Shown here in pieces: positions 1 through 8,836 of a DNA stretch of 64,000 nt (position 1 is its first letter; each line of letters opens with the position of its first letter). The position numbers were made by a program, and so were the translations under genes. The stretch comes from Devosia submarina (GTDB taxonomy: Bacteria; Pseudomonadota; Alphaproteobacteria; Rhizobiales; Devosiaceae), in the NCBI RefSeq assembly GCF_003056345.1, contig NZ_PYWB01000007.1, positions 62,001 to 126,000 of the forward strand, in the 5' to 3' direction. Below the pieces are notes generated by a model, which worked only from the letters and a program-made list of their open reading frames with translations, had not been told where the DNA came from and did no database searches.

Positions 1-123
1 GCCGACATCACCGGCATTGTCTATGTTTTCAATTTGACTGCGTTGCTGCCGTTCCTGGGCTTTCTGACCATCTTCCTGCCCCGGGCACGTGAATTGCACC
101 CAACCTTTGAGGAGCCAGCATGA
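1..123 (+). CDS. C-terminal end of an MFS transporter (partial)
   Basis: The frame is open from the first base to the TGA at 121-123 and encodes the last 40 residues of a protein that starts outside the window. They form one hydrophobic membrane segment (VYVFNLTALLPFLGFLTIF), then PRAR and a short polar tail. This is how many major facilitator superfamily transporters end. The segment recalls fosmidomycin-resistance (Fsr) type carriers, but that is a guess from a short piece. The stop overlaps the start of the next gene (ATGA), so the two are probably translationally coupled. Confidence 0.6.
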   Translation, partial: ADITGIVYVFNLTALLPFLGFLTIFLPRARELHPTFEEPA

Positions 124-572
124 GCGACGGCACCGGACTTGATGGCGAAAGCCAGATCACCCTCACGCGAACCATCAACGCGCATGTCGATGATGTGTTT
201 GCCGCTTGGACCGATCCTGCCTTGATCGAGCAATGGCAGGCCGACGAAGCCGAACTCGACGCGTTCGAGGGCGGGGAATACCGGTTCACCACCTTCGGCG
301 ATGAAGAGGATGCTGAAGATCATACGGTCAGCGGAGAAATCCTGCAGTTCGTTGAGAATCAGAAGCTCGTCATGTCCTGGGTGCACAAGGACCAGGAAAC
401 CGATGAGGACGATCTGATTTTCGTTCTGGAGATCTTGTTCAAGGCTCTGGATGATCGCACGCAGATTACCCTCACCGAGCGTGGGCTCGCCCATGCCGAT
501 CCGGAATCACGCATTTTCTCCATGGAAGCCTGGAGCGCCGCGCTGGAAAATCTGGCTGAGGTAATTGAATAG
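120..572 (+). CDS. SRPBCC / AHSA1-like START-domain protein
   Basis: This 150-residue protein fits the SRPBCC (Bet v1-like) fold, subgroup AHSA1 (activator of Hsp90 ATPase homologues). The visible signature is FAAWTDPALIEQW at residues 27-39, followed by GGEYRF at 51-56 and the alternating strands typical of these hydrophobic-pocket proteins. Members bind small lipophilic ligands, and most bacterial ones have no known function. It has no signal peptide and should be cytoplasmic. The ATG overlaps the stop of the upstream MFS gene, so it is probably co-expressed with that transporter. Family assignment is firm; the ligand is unknown. Confidence 0.8.
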   Translation: MSDGTGLDGESQITLTRTINAHVDDVFAAWTDPALIEQWQADEAELDAFEGGEYRFTTFGDEEDAEDHTVSGEILQFVENQKLVMSWVHKDQETDEDDLIFVLEILFKALDDRTQITLTERGLAHADPESRIFSMEAWSAALENLAEVIE

Positions 573-738
573 GACAAATCGCCTTGGGGAATCATATTCT
601 CCGGTGCCCTGAGCAGCGCAGTAGGTTTGCTTTGGCAGCGGCCACGGAGAAATGGTGTGCCTGACTAGCCGGTTGAGGCTTGCTGACAGCATCTGTGGCA
701 CCTAGGTTCACACTCTCTCCGAATAAAAAGAATGATCC

Positions 739-1788
739 ATGTCAAAGCACCAAGATCTCCTGTCCGCCATCGGCAATACGCCGCTGATCCGGCTCAATCG
801 CGTCTCCGAACTTACGGGCTGCGAGATCTGGGGCAAGGCGGAGTTTCTAAATCCTGGCCAGTCGGTGAAAGACCGCGCGGCGCTTTTCATCATCCATGAC
901 GCTGTGAAATCGGGCGCCCTGAAGCCAGGTGGCACCATTGTTGAGGGTACGGCTGGCAATACGGGCATCGGGCTGACGCTGGTGGCCAATGCTCTTGGGT
1001 TCAAGTCGGTGATCGTCATTCCCGAAACCCAGAGCCAGGAGAAAAAGGACGCCTTGCGCCTTTATGGAGCCGAACTGATCGAGGTTCCAGCCAGGCCCTA
1101 CCGAAATCCAAACAACTACATCAAGATCTCTGGCCGCCTGGCGGAAAAGCTCAACCAGGAACTGCCCGGCGGCGCCATCTGGGCGAACCAGTTCGACAAT
1201 GTGTCCAACAGGCGCGCGCATGTGGAAACCACAGGACCTGAAATCTGGCAGCAAACCAATGGCCGGATCGATGGCTTTATCTGCGCCGTTGGTTCAGGAG
1301 GAACGCTGGCTGGCGTGGCCGAGGCCCTGCGGGCGCGCAGCGCGGACGTGAAGATCGGCCTGGCCGATCCGGAAGGGGCAGCGCTCTACAATTTCTATGC
1401 AAATGGCGAGCTGAAATCGTCCGGCGATTCCATCACCGAGGGCATCGGGCAAGGCCGCATAACAGCGAACCTTGAAGGGTTGACGATCGATCACCCCTAC
1501 CAGATCTCCGACGCTGAGGCCCTGCCCTATATCTTCGACCTGCTGGAGCATGAAGGCCTGTGCCTGGGCGGCTCGAGCGCCATCAATATCGCAGGTGCGG
1601 TCCGCATGGCACAAGAAATGGGTCCGGGCAAAACCATCGTCACCATCCTGTGCGACTATGGCAATCGCTATGCCAGCAAGATCTATAATCCGGAGTTTCT
1701 CCGGGCCAAGGGTCTGCCAACACCACGTTGGATGGAGAATCGTTCGCCGCTCGATATTTCCAGCGTGATCGAAGCCGAGGCAAGCTAA
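739..1788 (+). CDS. cysK: Cysteine synthase (O-acetylserine sulfhydrylase family)
   Basis: This is a fold-type II PLP enzyme of 349 residues that makes L-cysteine from O-acetylserine and sulfide. The PLP lysine is Lys44 in QSVKDRA. The substrate loop TAGNTG is at 71-76, and a GSGGTLAG phosphate-binding loop lies in the middle of the protein. It is about 25-35 residues longer than the shortest CysK proteins because of an extended C-terminus, which also occurs in rhizobial cysteine synthases. It stands alone, with 166 bases upstream and a 75-base gap downstream. A cystathionine beta-synthase-like role cannot be excluded from sequence, but no CBS or heme domain is present. Confidence 0.85.
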   Translation: MSKHQDLLSAIGNTPLIRLNRVSELTGCEIWGKAEFLNPGQSVKDRAALFIIHDAVKSGALKPGGTIVEGTAGNTGIGLTLVANALGFKSVIVIPETQSQEKKDALRLYGAELIEVPARPYRNPNNYIKISGRLAEKLNQELPGGAIWANQFDNVSNRRAHVETTGPEIWQQTNGRIDGFICAVGSGGTLAGVAEALRARSADVKIGLADPEGAALYNFYANGELKSSGDSITEGIGQGRITANLEGLTIDHPYQISDAEALPYIFDLLEHEGLCLGGSSAINIAGAVRMAQEMGPGKTIVTILCDYGNRYASKIYNPEFLRAKGLPTPRWMENRSPLDISSVIEAEAS

Positions 1789-1863
1789 GCCGAACGCTTT
1801 CGAGGCCATTGTGACACGGCCGCGGCCTGATATGGTGCGCGCCTGTCCAACGAGGCCAAAGCA

Positions 1864-3315
1864 TTGATCGGCATAAGCGATATCCTTGAGACTGTGATCG
1901 CAGACTTCAGCGTGCTGGCCGCGCTGACGGGTCTGGTCTACTTGCTTGCGGCCGTGTGTGCGGTGCGCGAAATCATGATTTCGCGAACGTCGCAAGGGTC
2001 TATCGCGTGGTTGCTTTCGCTCGCCTTGCTTCCTTTTCCCACCGCCTTCCTGTACCTCATCTTCGGCTGGAAAGCGTTCGACGACTATGCAACCGACCGA
2101 ATCCGCAACGGCCGAGCGGCGCGCCCCCTCAGGGCCAAGGACCTGGCGCTGATCGACCGTGAGACCAGCCATCTCTGGCCGGTCCAGGTCAAGGTTTCAG
2201 AAGTGCCGTTTTTGAACGGCAACGAGGTGGAGATCCTTGTTGATGGGCAGGCGACCTTCGACTCCATCTTCGAAGGCATAGCCCAGGCGAAACGCTATTT
2301 GCTGGTGCAGTTCTATATCGTGCGCGACGACGCCCTGGGCAAGGAGCTGGCCGAGCGCCTGATCGAGCGGGCCAATGCGGGCGTCCAGGTCTATCTGCTT
2401 TATGATGATGTCGGCAGCACGGGCATGCCCAAGCGCTACCGAAAGCAATTGCGCGATGCGGGAGTAAAGGTTGCCGGGTTCAACCAGCGCCACAAATTCC
2501 TGCGCGTCTATGGACCCACTCGGATCAACTATCGCAATCACCGCAAGATCGTCGTGGTGGATGGCGAGCACGCCTGGGTAGGCGGGCACAATGTAGGCAT
2601 GGAATATCTCGGCGCAGATCCGAAATATGGTCGCTGGCGTGATACTCATGTTCGTATTTCAGGGCCCGCGACCCTCAGCTGTGCCCTGTTGTTCCGTGAG
2701 GACTGGGAATGGGCCACGGGCGAAACGCTGCCGGCAACTCCGCCGGAGACGGTAGCTACCCCGGGGGATCAGTCCGTTCTGGTGATGGGTAGCGGCCCGG
2801 CAGATAAACTCGAGGAATGCGCCATCGCCTTTACCGACATCATCGGGCGGGCACGAGAGCGGCTCTGGATCGTCAGCCCCTATTTTGTTCCTGATACAGA
2901 TATCCGCACGGCGCTGTTTGCCGCCAAGCTGCGCGGCGTGGACGTGCGCATCATGTTGCCGGATCGGCCGGACCATATGATAGTCTGGCTCGCCAGCATT
3001 GCCCATGCGGACAGCATGGTTGAGCACAATGTCGATGTGTACCGCTACGTCGATGGCTTCCTGCACCAGAAGGTCGTTCTTATGGACGATCAAATTGCCA
3101 CTATTGGCAGCGTCAATTTCGACAACCGCTCATTCGCCATCAATTTCGAAATCACGCTCTGGTTCACCGACAAGAAGACCATTGATGGCGTGGAAGCTAT
3201 GTTGGTGGACGATTTCAAGATGTGCCGACAAGTGGGCGCCGATGAAGTCAAACAACGCGCGTTGCCCATGCGCTTCCTGACACAGGCCGCGCGCCTATTT
3301 TCGCCCCTGCTATGA
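1864..3315 (+). CDS. cls: Cardiolipin synthase (PLD family)
   Basis: This 483-residue phospholipase D superfamily enzyme joins two phosphatidylglycerols to make cardiolipin. Two N-terminal membrane segments (about 13-35 and 46-68) precede the two PLD catalytic motifs: HRKIVVVDG starting at His226 and HQKVVLMDD starting at His401, each followed by a conserved G/S and N (GGHN, GSVNFD). Length and two-helix layout match the ClsA type. The chosen start is a TTG at 1864, which gives the full first membrane helix; no ATG lies in a suitable place. The gene is followed after 10 bases by alaX and may share its transcript. Confidence 0.88.
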   Translation: MIGISDILETVIADFSVLAALTGLVYLLAAVCAVREIMISRTSQGSIAWLLSLALLPFPTAFLYLIFGWKAFDDYATDRIRNGRAARPLRAKDLALIDRETSHLWPVQVKVSEVPFLNGNEVEILVDGQATFDSIFEGIAQAKRYLLVQFYIVRDDALGKELAERLIERANAGVQVYLLYDDVGSTGMPKRYRKQLRDAGVKVAGFNQRHKFLRVYGPTRINYRNHRKIVVVDGEHAWVGGHNVGMEYLGADPKYGRWRDTHVRISGPATLSCALLFREDWEWATGETLPATPPETVATPGDQSVLVMGSGPADKLEECAIAFTDIIGRARERLWIVSPYFVPDTDIRTALFAAKLRGVDVRIMLPDRPDHMIVWLASIAHADSMVEHNVDVYRYVDGFLHQKVVLMDDQIATIGSVNFDNRSFAINFEITLWFTDKKTIDGVEAMLVDDFKMCRQVGADEVKQRALPMRFLTQAARLFSPLL

Positions 3316-3325
3316 GACCTGCGCC

Positions 3326-4042
3326 ATGACCGACTTCCTGTTTCGCCAAGACAGCTATCTCCAAGCAAGTCCAGCCATCGTGACGGCTGTGACAGAGGAT
3401 GGCGGATTGGTGCTGGATCGAACCGTGCTGTATGCTGCATCGGGCGGACAGCCGGGCGATATGGGTGAGATTGAGCTAGCAAATGGATCAATCATCTCGA
3501 TCGTCGACAGTGTGCATCCCGGTGGCGACAAGACGCAGATCGTTCATGTGCCAAGTCCTGGGTCGGCTTCGGTGCGTGTCGGTGAGCAGGTGGTCGTGCG
3601 TGTAGATTGGGAGCGGCGCTATAGGCTGATGCGCATGCACACAGCGCTTCACCTGCTTTCAGTGGTCCTTCCCTTTCCGGTTACCGGCGGCTCCATTGGT
3701 GATGGCAAGGGGCGACTGGATTTCAGCATGCCGGAGGCGCCTGGTGATCCCGAAGCGCTCCAGGCGATGCTAAACAGCATGGTGACTGACGCGCATCCTG
3801 TTACGGAAGAATGGATCACCGACGAGCAGATGCAGCTCAATCCCGATCTGATCAAGACCATGAACGTACGGCCGCCTATGGGGCAAGATCGCGTACGGCT
3901 GATCCGCATCGGCTCGGTAGATCTGCAGCCATGCGGCGGCACGCATGTGCGTAAGACCAGCGAAATCGGTAGGCTGGCCCTTGGCAAGATCGAGAACAAG
4001 GGCAAGCAGAATAGGCGAGTGAACTTGCTGCTTGCGGACTAA
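3326..4042 (+). CDS. AlaX-type alanyl-tRNA editing protein
   Basis: This 238-residue protein corresponds to the free-standing editing domain of alanyl-tRNA synthetase, which hydrolyses Ser-tRNA(Ala) or Gly-tRNA(Ala). The zinc site is visible: HTALH (His105, His109) plus CGGTH (Cys203, His207), matching HxxxH and CxxxH of the second additional domain. An N-terminal beta-barrel resembling the AlaRS C-terminal part of the editing region covers residues 1-95, as in the AlaX-M class. It ends 19 bases from the convergent binding-protein gene. Specificity for Ser versus Gly cannot be read from the sequence. Confidence 0.85.
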   Translation: MTDFLFRQDSYLQASPAIVTAVTEDGGLVLDRTVLYAASGGQPGDMGEIELANGSIISIVDSVHPGGDKTQIVHVPSPGSASVRVGEQVVVRVDWERRYRLMRMHTALHLLSVVLPFPVTGGSIGDGKGRLDFSMPEAPGDPEALQAMLNSMVTDAHPVTEEWITDEQMQLNPDLIKTMNVRPPMGQDRVRLIRIGSVDLQPCGGTHVRKTSEIGRLALGKIENKGKQNRRVNLLLAD

Positions 4043-4061
4043 TCAGGCGCTGTTGGCCTCA

Positions 4062-5093
4062 TCAGCGCACGGGCGGCGCATAGAGCAGCCCGCCATTCGT
4101 CCAAAGGGCATTTTGCCCACGTAACAGAGCCGCCCCGGTTTGTGGACCGAAGTGCCGATCATAGAGCTCGGCATAATTGCCGGCTGCACGGATTGCATCA
4201 GCCATGAAGCTGCGCTTTAGGCCAAGGGGAGAGCCGAAGTCGCCTTCTACCCCCAGGATGCGCCTGATCGCCGGATTCCGCGAGGCAGAGAGCGATTCGA
4301 TGTTGAGCGAGGTTACGCCAACTTCTTCCGCGTTGATCAGGGCAAACAAGGTCCAGCGCACGATGCTGAACCATTGCTGATCGCCTTCCCGAACCAAGGG
4401 ACCGAGCAGTTCCTTGGAGATGCGCTCGGGCAGGATACGGTGAGCATTGGGATCGGGCAGCCCCCGGCGAATAGCCTGCAGGTTCCGGCCCGATGCTGAA
4501 ACGACTTGGCAAAGGCCATTCTGATAGGCCACGGAAAGATCGCTGACCTCTTCATATGGCACTTCGGTGTAGAGAGCCTGATTGGCGAAGAAGAATTCCT
4601 GGATGCGTTCCAGCTCTTCGCCAGCGTCGAGCACGCAGACGCTGATGTCCTCGAGTTCGAAGGCCGAAACCATGCCGAGTGACTGCGGGACCAGGAAGGA
4701 CTGCCCGTCAAAGAAGGCAGTGCCGACATAGGTGGCGCCATAGAGTGTGTCGCGACGTTCGGTCCACGGGCCACTGCGCGTCAGAACGTCGACCATCCCG
4801 GTTTGCAGTGGGGCAAAGCGCGTTTCCCCGCGAAGTGAGCGAAACTCGATGAGATTCGGATCGCCCAACGCAGCGGCGGCGAGGGCGCGGCAGAAATCGA
4901 CGTCGAAGCCAACCCAGCGCCCGTCAGCATCCTGTTGCGCGAAGCCTGGCGTTGGATCCGACGCGCCACAGATCAGGAAGCCACGTTCGCGCACAGTCTC
5001 CAAAGTCGACTGCGCCATTGCTGGCACGGCGAGAGCCAGCACAATCGCAATGATCGCAGCAAGGCGATCCAGCACTGTCCGTTTCAAAATCAA
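4062..5093 (-). CDS. Amino-acid ABC transporter substrate-binding protein (second AapJ paralogue)
   Basis: This periplasmic solute-binding protein has 343 residues and a signal peptide at about 1-27 ending AMAQ. The family 3 binding-protein fold shows in VGFDVDFCRALA after the first strand. The protein aligns end to end with the AapJ at 8837-9853; the shared C-terminus NALWTNGGLLYAPPVR matches NALWSNGGLQYAPPIR there. It lies 99 bases downstream of aapP on the same strand, so the operon carries binding-protein genes at both ends. The two are clearly diverged, so they probably bind overlapping but different amino acids. Which amino acids cannot be told from sequence. Confidence 0.85.
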   Translation of the reverse strand: MILKRTVLDRLAAIIAIVLALAVPAMAQSTLETVRERGFLICGASDPTPGFAQQDADGRWVGFDVDFCRALAAAALGDPNLIEFRSLRGETRFAPLQTGMVDVLTRSGPWTERRDTLYGATYVGTAFFDGQSFLVPQSLGMVSAFELEDISVCVLDAGEELERIQEFFFANQALYTEVPYEEVSDLSVAYQNGLCQVVSASGRNLQAIRRGLPDPNAHRILPERISKELLGPLVREGDQQWFSIVRWTLFALINAEEVGVTSLNIESLSASRNPAIRRILGVEGDFGSPLGLKRSFMADAIRAAGNYAELYDRHFGPQTGAALLRGQNALWTNGGLLYAPPVR

Positions 5094-5192
5094 TCAGCAA
5101 TCATCCCGTTAGCCGCGCCATATTGGACAGCGTGGCTACAGGGTCAAGGCAAAGCATTGTGTGCGCCGCTGGCGGGGCAGAACGAGGCCGTT

Positions 5193-5993
5193 TCAGTGCA
5201 GGATCTGGCTGAGGAACAGCTTGGTGCGCTCATGCTGGGGATTGGAGAAGAAGTTGTCGGGATCATTTTGCTCGACGATCTGGCCCTGATCCATGAAGAT
5301 CACGCGGTTGGCCACTTGGCGGGCAAAGCCCATTTCGTGGGTCACGCAGATCATGGTCATGCCTTCCTCGGCAAGGCTGATCATAACTTCGAGCACTTCC
5401 TTGACCATCTCGGGGTCCAGGGCCGACGTCGGTTCGTCGAACAGCATGATGCGCGGCTGCATGCAAAGTGAGCGAGCGATAGCTACGCGCTGCTGCTGCC
5501 CGCCGGACAATTGGCCGGGGAACTTGTTGGCCTGTTCGGGAATTTTCACGCGCTCAAGATAGTGCATCGCGGTCGCTTCGGCTTCAGCCTTGGGGATGCC
5601 GCGTACCCAGATGGGCGCCAAGGTCAGGTTCTGCAGGATCGTTAGATGTGGGAACAGGTTGAAGTGCTGGAATACCATGCCCACTTCGCGGCGGACTTCG
5701 TCGATACGCTTGAGATCGGCCGTCAACTCGGTTCCGTTGACTATGATTTGCCCCTCCTGATGCTCTTCGAGGCGATTAACGCACCTGATCAGAGTGGATT
5801 TTCCGGAGCCTGAGGGACCGGCAATGACGATGCGCTCGCCCCGCATGACCCGCAGATTGATGTCGCGCAGCACGTGAAAATCGCCGTACCATTTGTGCAT
5901 ACCGATTACGTCGATGGCGACATCGGTCTTGGAAATTTGCATGCCGGAATGGCGCGTAGGTGTCTCGGCCGTGGTTTCGCTCATTTGACTCAT
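5193..5993 (-). CDS. aapP: General L-amino acid ABC transporter ATP-binding protein
   Basis: This 266-residue ATPase powers the AapQ/AapM permease. Walker A is GPSGSGKST at 59-67, the signature is [15 protein letters not shown], Walker B is [13 protein letters not shown], and the H-loop is VTHEMGFA. The family of polar amino-acid importers (GlnQ/HisP type) is unmistakable. It has an N-terminal extension of about 25 residues before the core domain, as seen in AapP and BztD. It starts 3 bases after the aapM stop, which implies translational coupling. Confidence 0.92.
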   Translation of the reverse strand: MSQMSETTAETPTRHSGMQISKTDVAIDVIGMHKWYGDFHVLRDINLRVMRGERIVIAGPSGSGKSTLIRCVNRLEEHQEGQIIVNGTELTADLKRIDEVRREVGMVFQHFNLFPHLTILQNLTLAPIWVRGIPKAEAEATAMHYLERVKIPEQANKFPGQLSGGQQQRVAIARSLCMQPRIMLFDEPTSALDPEMVKEVLEVMISLAEEGMTMICVTHEMGFARQVANRVIFMDQGQIVEQNDPDNFFSNPQHERTKLFLSQILH

Positions 5994-5996
5994 AAC

Positions 5997-7124
5997 TTAC
6001 CTCTTGTGCCCCGTGTCCAGACGCCGCTCCATCCAAAGGGAGTAGCGGGACATGGCAAAACAGAAAATCCAGAACATGAAGCCCGCAAAGACGTAGCCCG
6101 TCACCGCCTGGGTCGGAGATGCCCAATTTATGTCGGAGCTGGCAGCCTGCACGGTATTGAGCAGATCGAAGATGCCGACGATGGACACGAGCGAGGTATC
6201 TTTGAACAAGGCGATGAAATTGTTCACGATGCCTGGAATGACGTGCTTGATAGCCTGTGGCAGGATGATGAAATAGGTGCGTTGCCAGTACCCCAGCCCG
6301 AGCGAAGCGCCAGCTTCATATTGCCCCCGAGGCAAGGCTTGCAGGCCACCACGCACCGTTTCAGCCAGATAGGCCGAGGAGAAGAGCGTAACGCCAACCA
6401 GGGCGCGCAGGAGCTTGTCAACATTCGTGCCTGTAGGCATGAACAGCGGAAGCATGATCGAGGCCATAAACAGCACGGTTATCAAAGGCACGGCGCGCCA
6501 TAGTTCGATGAACATGACGCACAAGGTCTTGATGATCGGCAGATTGGACTGCCGTCCCAGGGCAAGCAATATTCCAAGGGGAATAGAGCAAATGATACCC
6601 ACCAGCGCAATGATCAGCGTGACCATGAGGCCGCCCCATTGCTCGGTTGGCACTTGGCGCAGGCCAAACACGCCCCCATTCAGCAGATAGAAGCTGACGA
6701 GCGGGAAGACCACGAAGAACAGAGCCGCATTGATGCGCTTGAACGGGGCGGACGGCACCAACAGGGGAAGGATGAGGGCAGCCCCCAGAGCAAAGACGAT
6801 GTTGGGCCGCCAGTACTGATCTATCGGGTAGAAGCCATAGATGAAGAAGTTGAAGCGCGCTGCGATATAAGCCCAACAGGCCCCCGCCCCCTCGGCGCGA
6901 CACTCCTCAACCGTGCCGCCGGGAAATACGGCATGCCCCACAATGAAGTTGTAGAGGGGCGGGATGGCCCAAAGGAGGAAAAGGATCCCAAGGATGGTCA
7001 GAACGGCGTCCGTTGGCGTGGCAAAAAGATTCTTGCGCAGCCAGACGATCGGCCCGTCCGTTCTGCCGGGCGCCGGCTTGGCGGGTACGAACTCGTTGCG
7101 AATAAAAGCGGTATCTGTTGTCAT
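5997..7124 (-). CDS. aapM: General L-amino acid ABC transporter permease, AapM type
   Basis: This inner-membrane permease of 375 residues belongs to the HisM/GlnP family. The coupling loop that contacts the ATPase is ETVRGGLQALPRGQYEAGAS, carrying the EAA---G pattern near residue 270. As in other AapM/BztC proteins, the N-terminal half is longer than in simple HisM permeases, with a periplasmic region after the first membrane helix that contains two cysteines (TVEECRAEGAGACW). It lies 4 bases after aapQ. It forms the channel together with AapQ. Confidence 0.9.
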   Translation of the reverse strand: MTTDTAFIRNEFVPAKPAPGRTDGPIVWLRKNLFATPTDAVLTILGILFLLWAIPPLYNFIVGHAVFPGGTVEECRAEGAGACWAYIAARFNFFIYGFYPIDQYWRPNIVFALGAALILPLLVPSAPFKRINAALFFVVFPLVSFYLLNGGVFGLRQVPTEQWGGLMVTLIIALVGIICSIPLGILLALGRQSNLPIIKTLCVMFIELWRAVPLITVLFMASIMLPLFMPTGTNVDKLLRALVGVTLFSSAYLAETVRGGLQALPRGQYEAGASLGLGYWQRTYFIILPQAIKHVIPGIVNNFIALFKDTSLVSIVGIFDLLNTVQAASSDINWASPTQAVTGYVFAGFMFWIFCFAMSRYSLWMERRLDTGHKR

Positions 7125-7128
7125 GGCT

Positions 7129-8661
7129 CTACCGCTCCACCAGGGCCACGCGGCCGTTGTACCAGTTCATGAAGGCTGAGGTGAGCAGGGAGAAGGTCAG
7201 ATAAACTGCCATCGTCAGCGCAATGACCTCGATTGCCTTGCCCGTTTGGTTGAGCGTGGTGCCGGTGAACACATTCACCAGCTCTGGATAGCCGATTGCT
7301 GCACCAAGAGACGAGTTCTTGGTGAGGTTTAGGTATTGGCTGGTCAAGGGTGGCACAATCACGCGCATGGCCTGAGGAATAATCACGAGCCGCAGGCGGT
7401 CACCTTCCTTAAGACCAAGCGACTGTGCGGCTTCGGTCTGGCCATGGCTTACAGCGCGAATGCCGCCACGCACATTTTCCCCGATAAAGGCTGCCGTATA
7501 AACGGTTAGGCCAAAGACCAGGGCCACCAGCTCCGGCGGCAGCTGGACGCCACCGCGAAAGTTGAAGCGCTCAAGAACCGGCACTTCAAAGGCGAGTTGC
7601 GCTCCTGTTGCCCAATATACGAAAGCCGGAATGCCGACGGCAATCAATACGAGGAGCGGCAGAGGAAAACGTCCCTCGCTGGGCGGGCGCTCGGCTGTGC
7701 GCTCAAAGGAAATCCAGGCCATGGCAAGACCCGCCAAAGCTGACCCGGCAGCCACCAACAATGGCGGCACATCCGGGAACATTGCTGTGAGCAGTGCGTA
7801 GAGAATGGTCAGGCCGAACACAAAGGCGACGGCTGCGCGAGAAAACGGCGCAAGGCGCGTTACAGATAGAATGGCCACCAAGATGGCAGCACCGAAAATT
7901 ACAGCACCAGACACGCCGGAGATCATGTTGCCTAGCAGGGTGAAGGCCAGGAGCGCAACCAGGAAGCTTACAATCGCATCGGCGACCTTGGAGGCCAACA
8001 CCACGGCAGAAGGATAGCGACCAGTCGCGGTGCGGACCCGCGTGGCCCAGATTCCAACGGCAATGGTGGCGATGACCGAAAATCCAATGGCAACCAGGAC
8101 CCAGGTAAACTCATGGTCAGGCATAGGCCGCGGCACCATCAATCCGCGCTGGTTGATGAAAATGTCGAGTGGCAGTTCGAACGATTGGCGTACTGCCGGC
8201 ATCGCCTTCAGCACTGCGAAGTACCAAAAGAACAGCTGCAGCAGCAGCGGCAGGTTGCGGATGGTCTCGATATAGACTGTGGCGACCCGCGCGATGAGCC
8301 AATTGGAAGACAGGCGCGCAATACCAAGGGTGAAACCAAGAAGGGTCGCGAAAAAGATGCCGATAGCGGCGACCAGCAATGTGTTCAGCAGGCCCGCCAA
8401 GAACGCTTCCCAATAAAGCGACGTGCGGCTCCATGGGAACAGCGTGAAGCTGATGTCGAAACCGGCTGTGCGGAACAGGAAATCAAAGCCTGTTGTCTTG
8501 TTTTGCGCGGCCAAATTCTGAGCCGTGTTCAGCACGATCCAGCTAATAAACGCGACGACGGCACCAGCCACCAACACCTGATAAACGATGCCTCGAATTA
8601 CGGGATCGTTAAGCAGGGATGCCCTTGGGGCTCTTGCGCCCATGTTGTCTTGCACTGCCAT
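7129..8661 (-). CDS. aapQ: General L-amino acid ABC transporter permease, AapQ type, with extra hydrophobic insert
   Basis: This permease has 510 residues, where AapQ/BztB proteins are usually near 400-430. The first part (1-200) and the last part (350-510) match the family, including the coupling loop ENVRGGIRAVSHGQTEAAQS at about 395-414. Between them, at about residues 217-325 (bases 7687-8013), lies an added stretch rich in Val, Ala, Leu and Ile that looks like three or four extra membrane helices. The reading frame is intact and base composition is like the neighbours, so it is not a frameshift. It pairs with AapM and is preceded by a stem-loop that separates it from aapJ. Confidence 0.88.
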   Translation of the reverse strand: MAVQDNMGARAPRASLLNDPVIRGIVYQVLVAGAVVAFISWIVLNTAQNLAAQNKTTGFDFLFRTAGFDISFTLFPWSRTSLYWEAFLAGLLNTLLVAAIGIFFATLLGFTLGIARLSSNWLIARVATVYIETIRNLPLLLQLFFWYFAVLKAMPAVRQSFELPLDIFINQRGLMVPRPMPDHEFTWVLVAIGFSVIATIAVGIWATRVRTATGRYPSAVVLASKVADAIVSFLVALLAFTLLGNMISGVSGAVIFGAAILVAILSVTRLAPFSRAAVAFVFGLTILYALLTAMFPDVPPLLVAAGSALAGLAMAWISFERTAERPPSEGRFPLPLLVLIAVGIPAFVYWATGAQLAFEVPVLERFNFRGGVQLPPELVALVFGLTVYTAAFIGENVRGGIRAVSHGQTEAAQSLGLKEGDRLRLVIIPQAMRVIVPPLTSQYLNLTKNSSLGAAIGYPELVNVFTGTTLNQTGKAIEVIALTMAVYLTFSLLTSAFMNWYNGRVALVER

Positions 8662-8793
8662 TGGGCATGCGTTCCTTAAATGCGAACCGGAGCCATCAAT
8701 GCTTCACAGGCGGTACGCCGCGTCGCGCGCGCCAGCTTAGCCATTGAAGAGCAGCCGGTTGCTGCCCCTGTGTTTTGTCCACCTCAACCAAAA

Positions 8794-8820
8794 CCGGCGC
8801 TCCTTTTGGAGGAGCGCCGG
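8794..8820. terminator. Stem-loop between aapJ and aapQ
   Basis: An 11-bp perfect GC-rich stem (CCGGCGCTCCT pairing with AGGAGCGCCGG) with a five-base loop lies 17 bases after the aapJ stop. In the aapJ transcript it is followed by TTTTGG. This fits a leaky terminator or 3'-end stabiliser that leaves more mRNA for the binding protein than for the permease genes, a common arrangement in ABC importer operons. On the other strand it is followed by CTTTT, so it could stop transcription both ways. Confidence 0.7.
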
Positions 8821-8836
8821 CTTTTGAACGAAGGTG

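Noticed and set aside
1294-2172. A 292-codon open frame on the - strand across cysK and cls
   Set aside because: It overlaps the C-terminus of cysteine synthase and the N-terminus of cardiolipin synthase, both well supported, and has no recognisable product.
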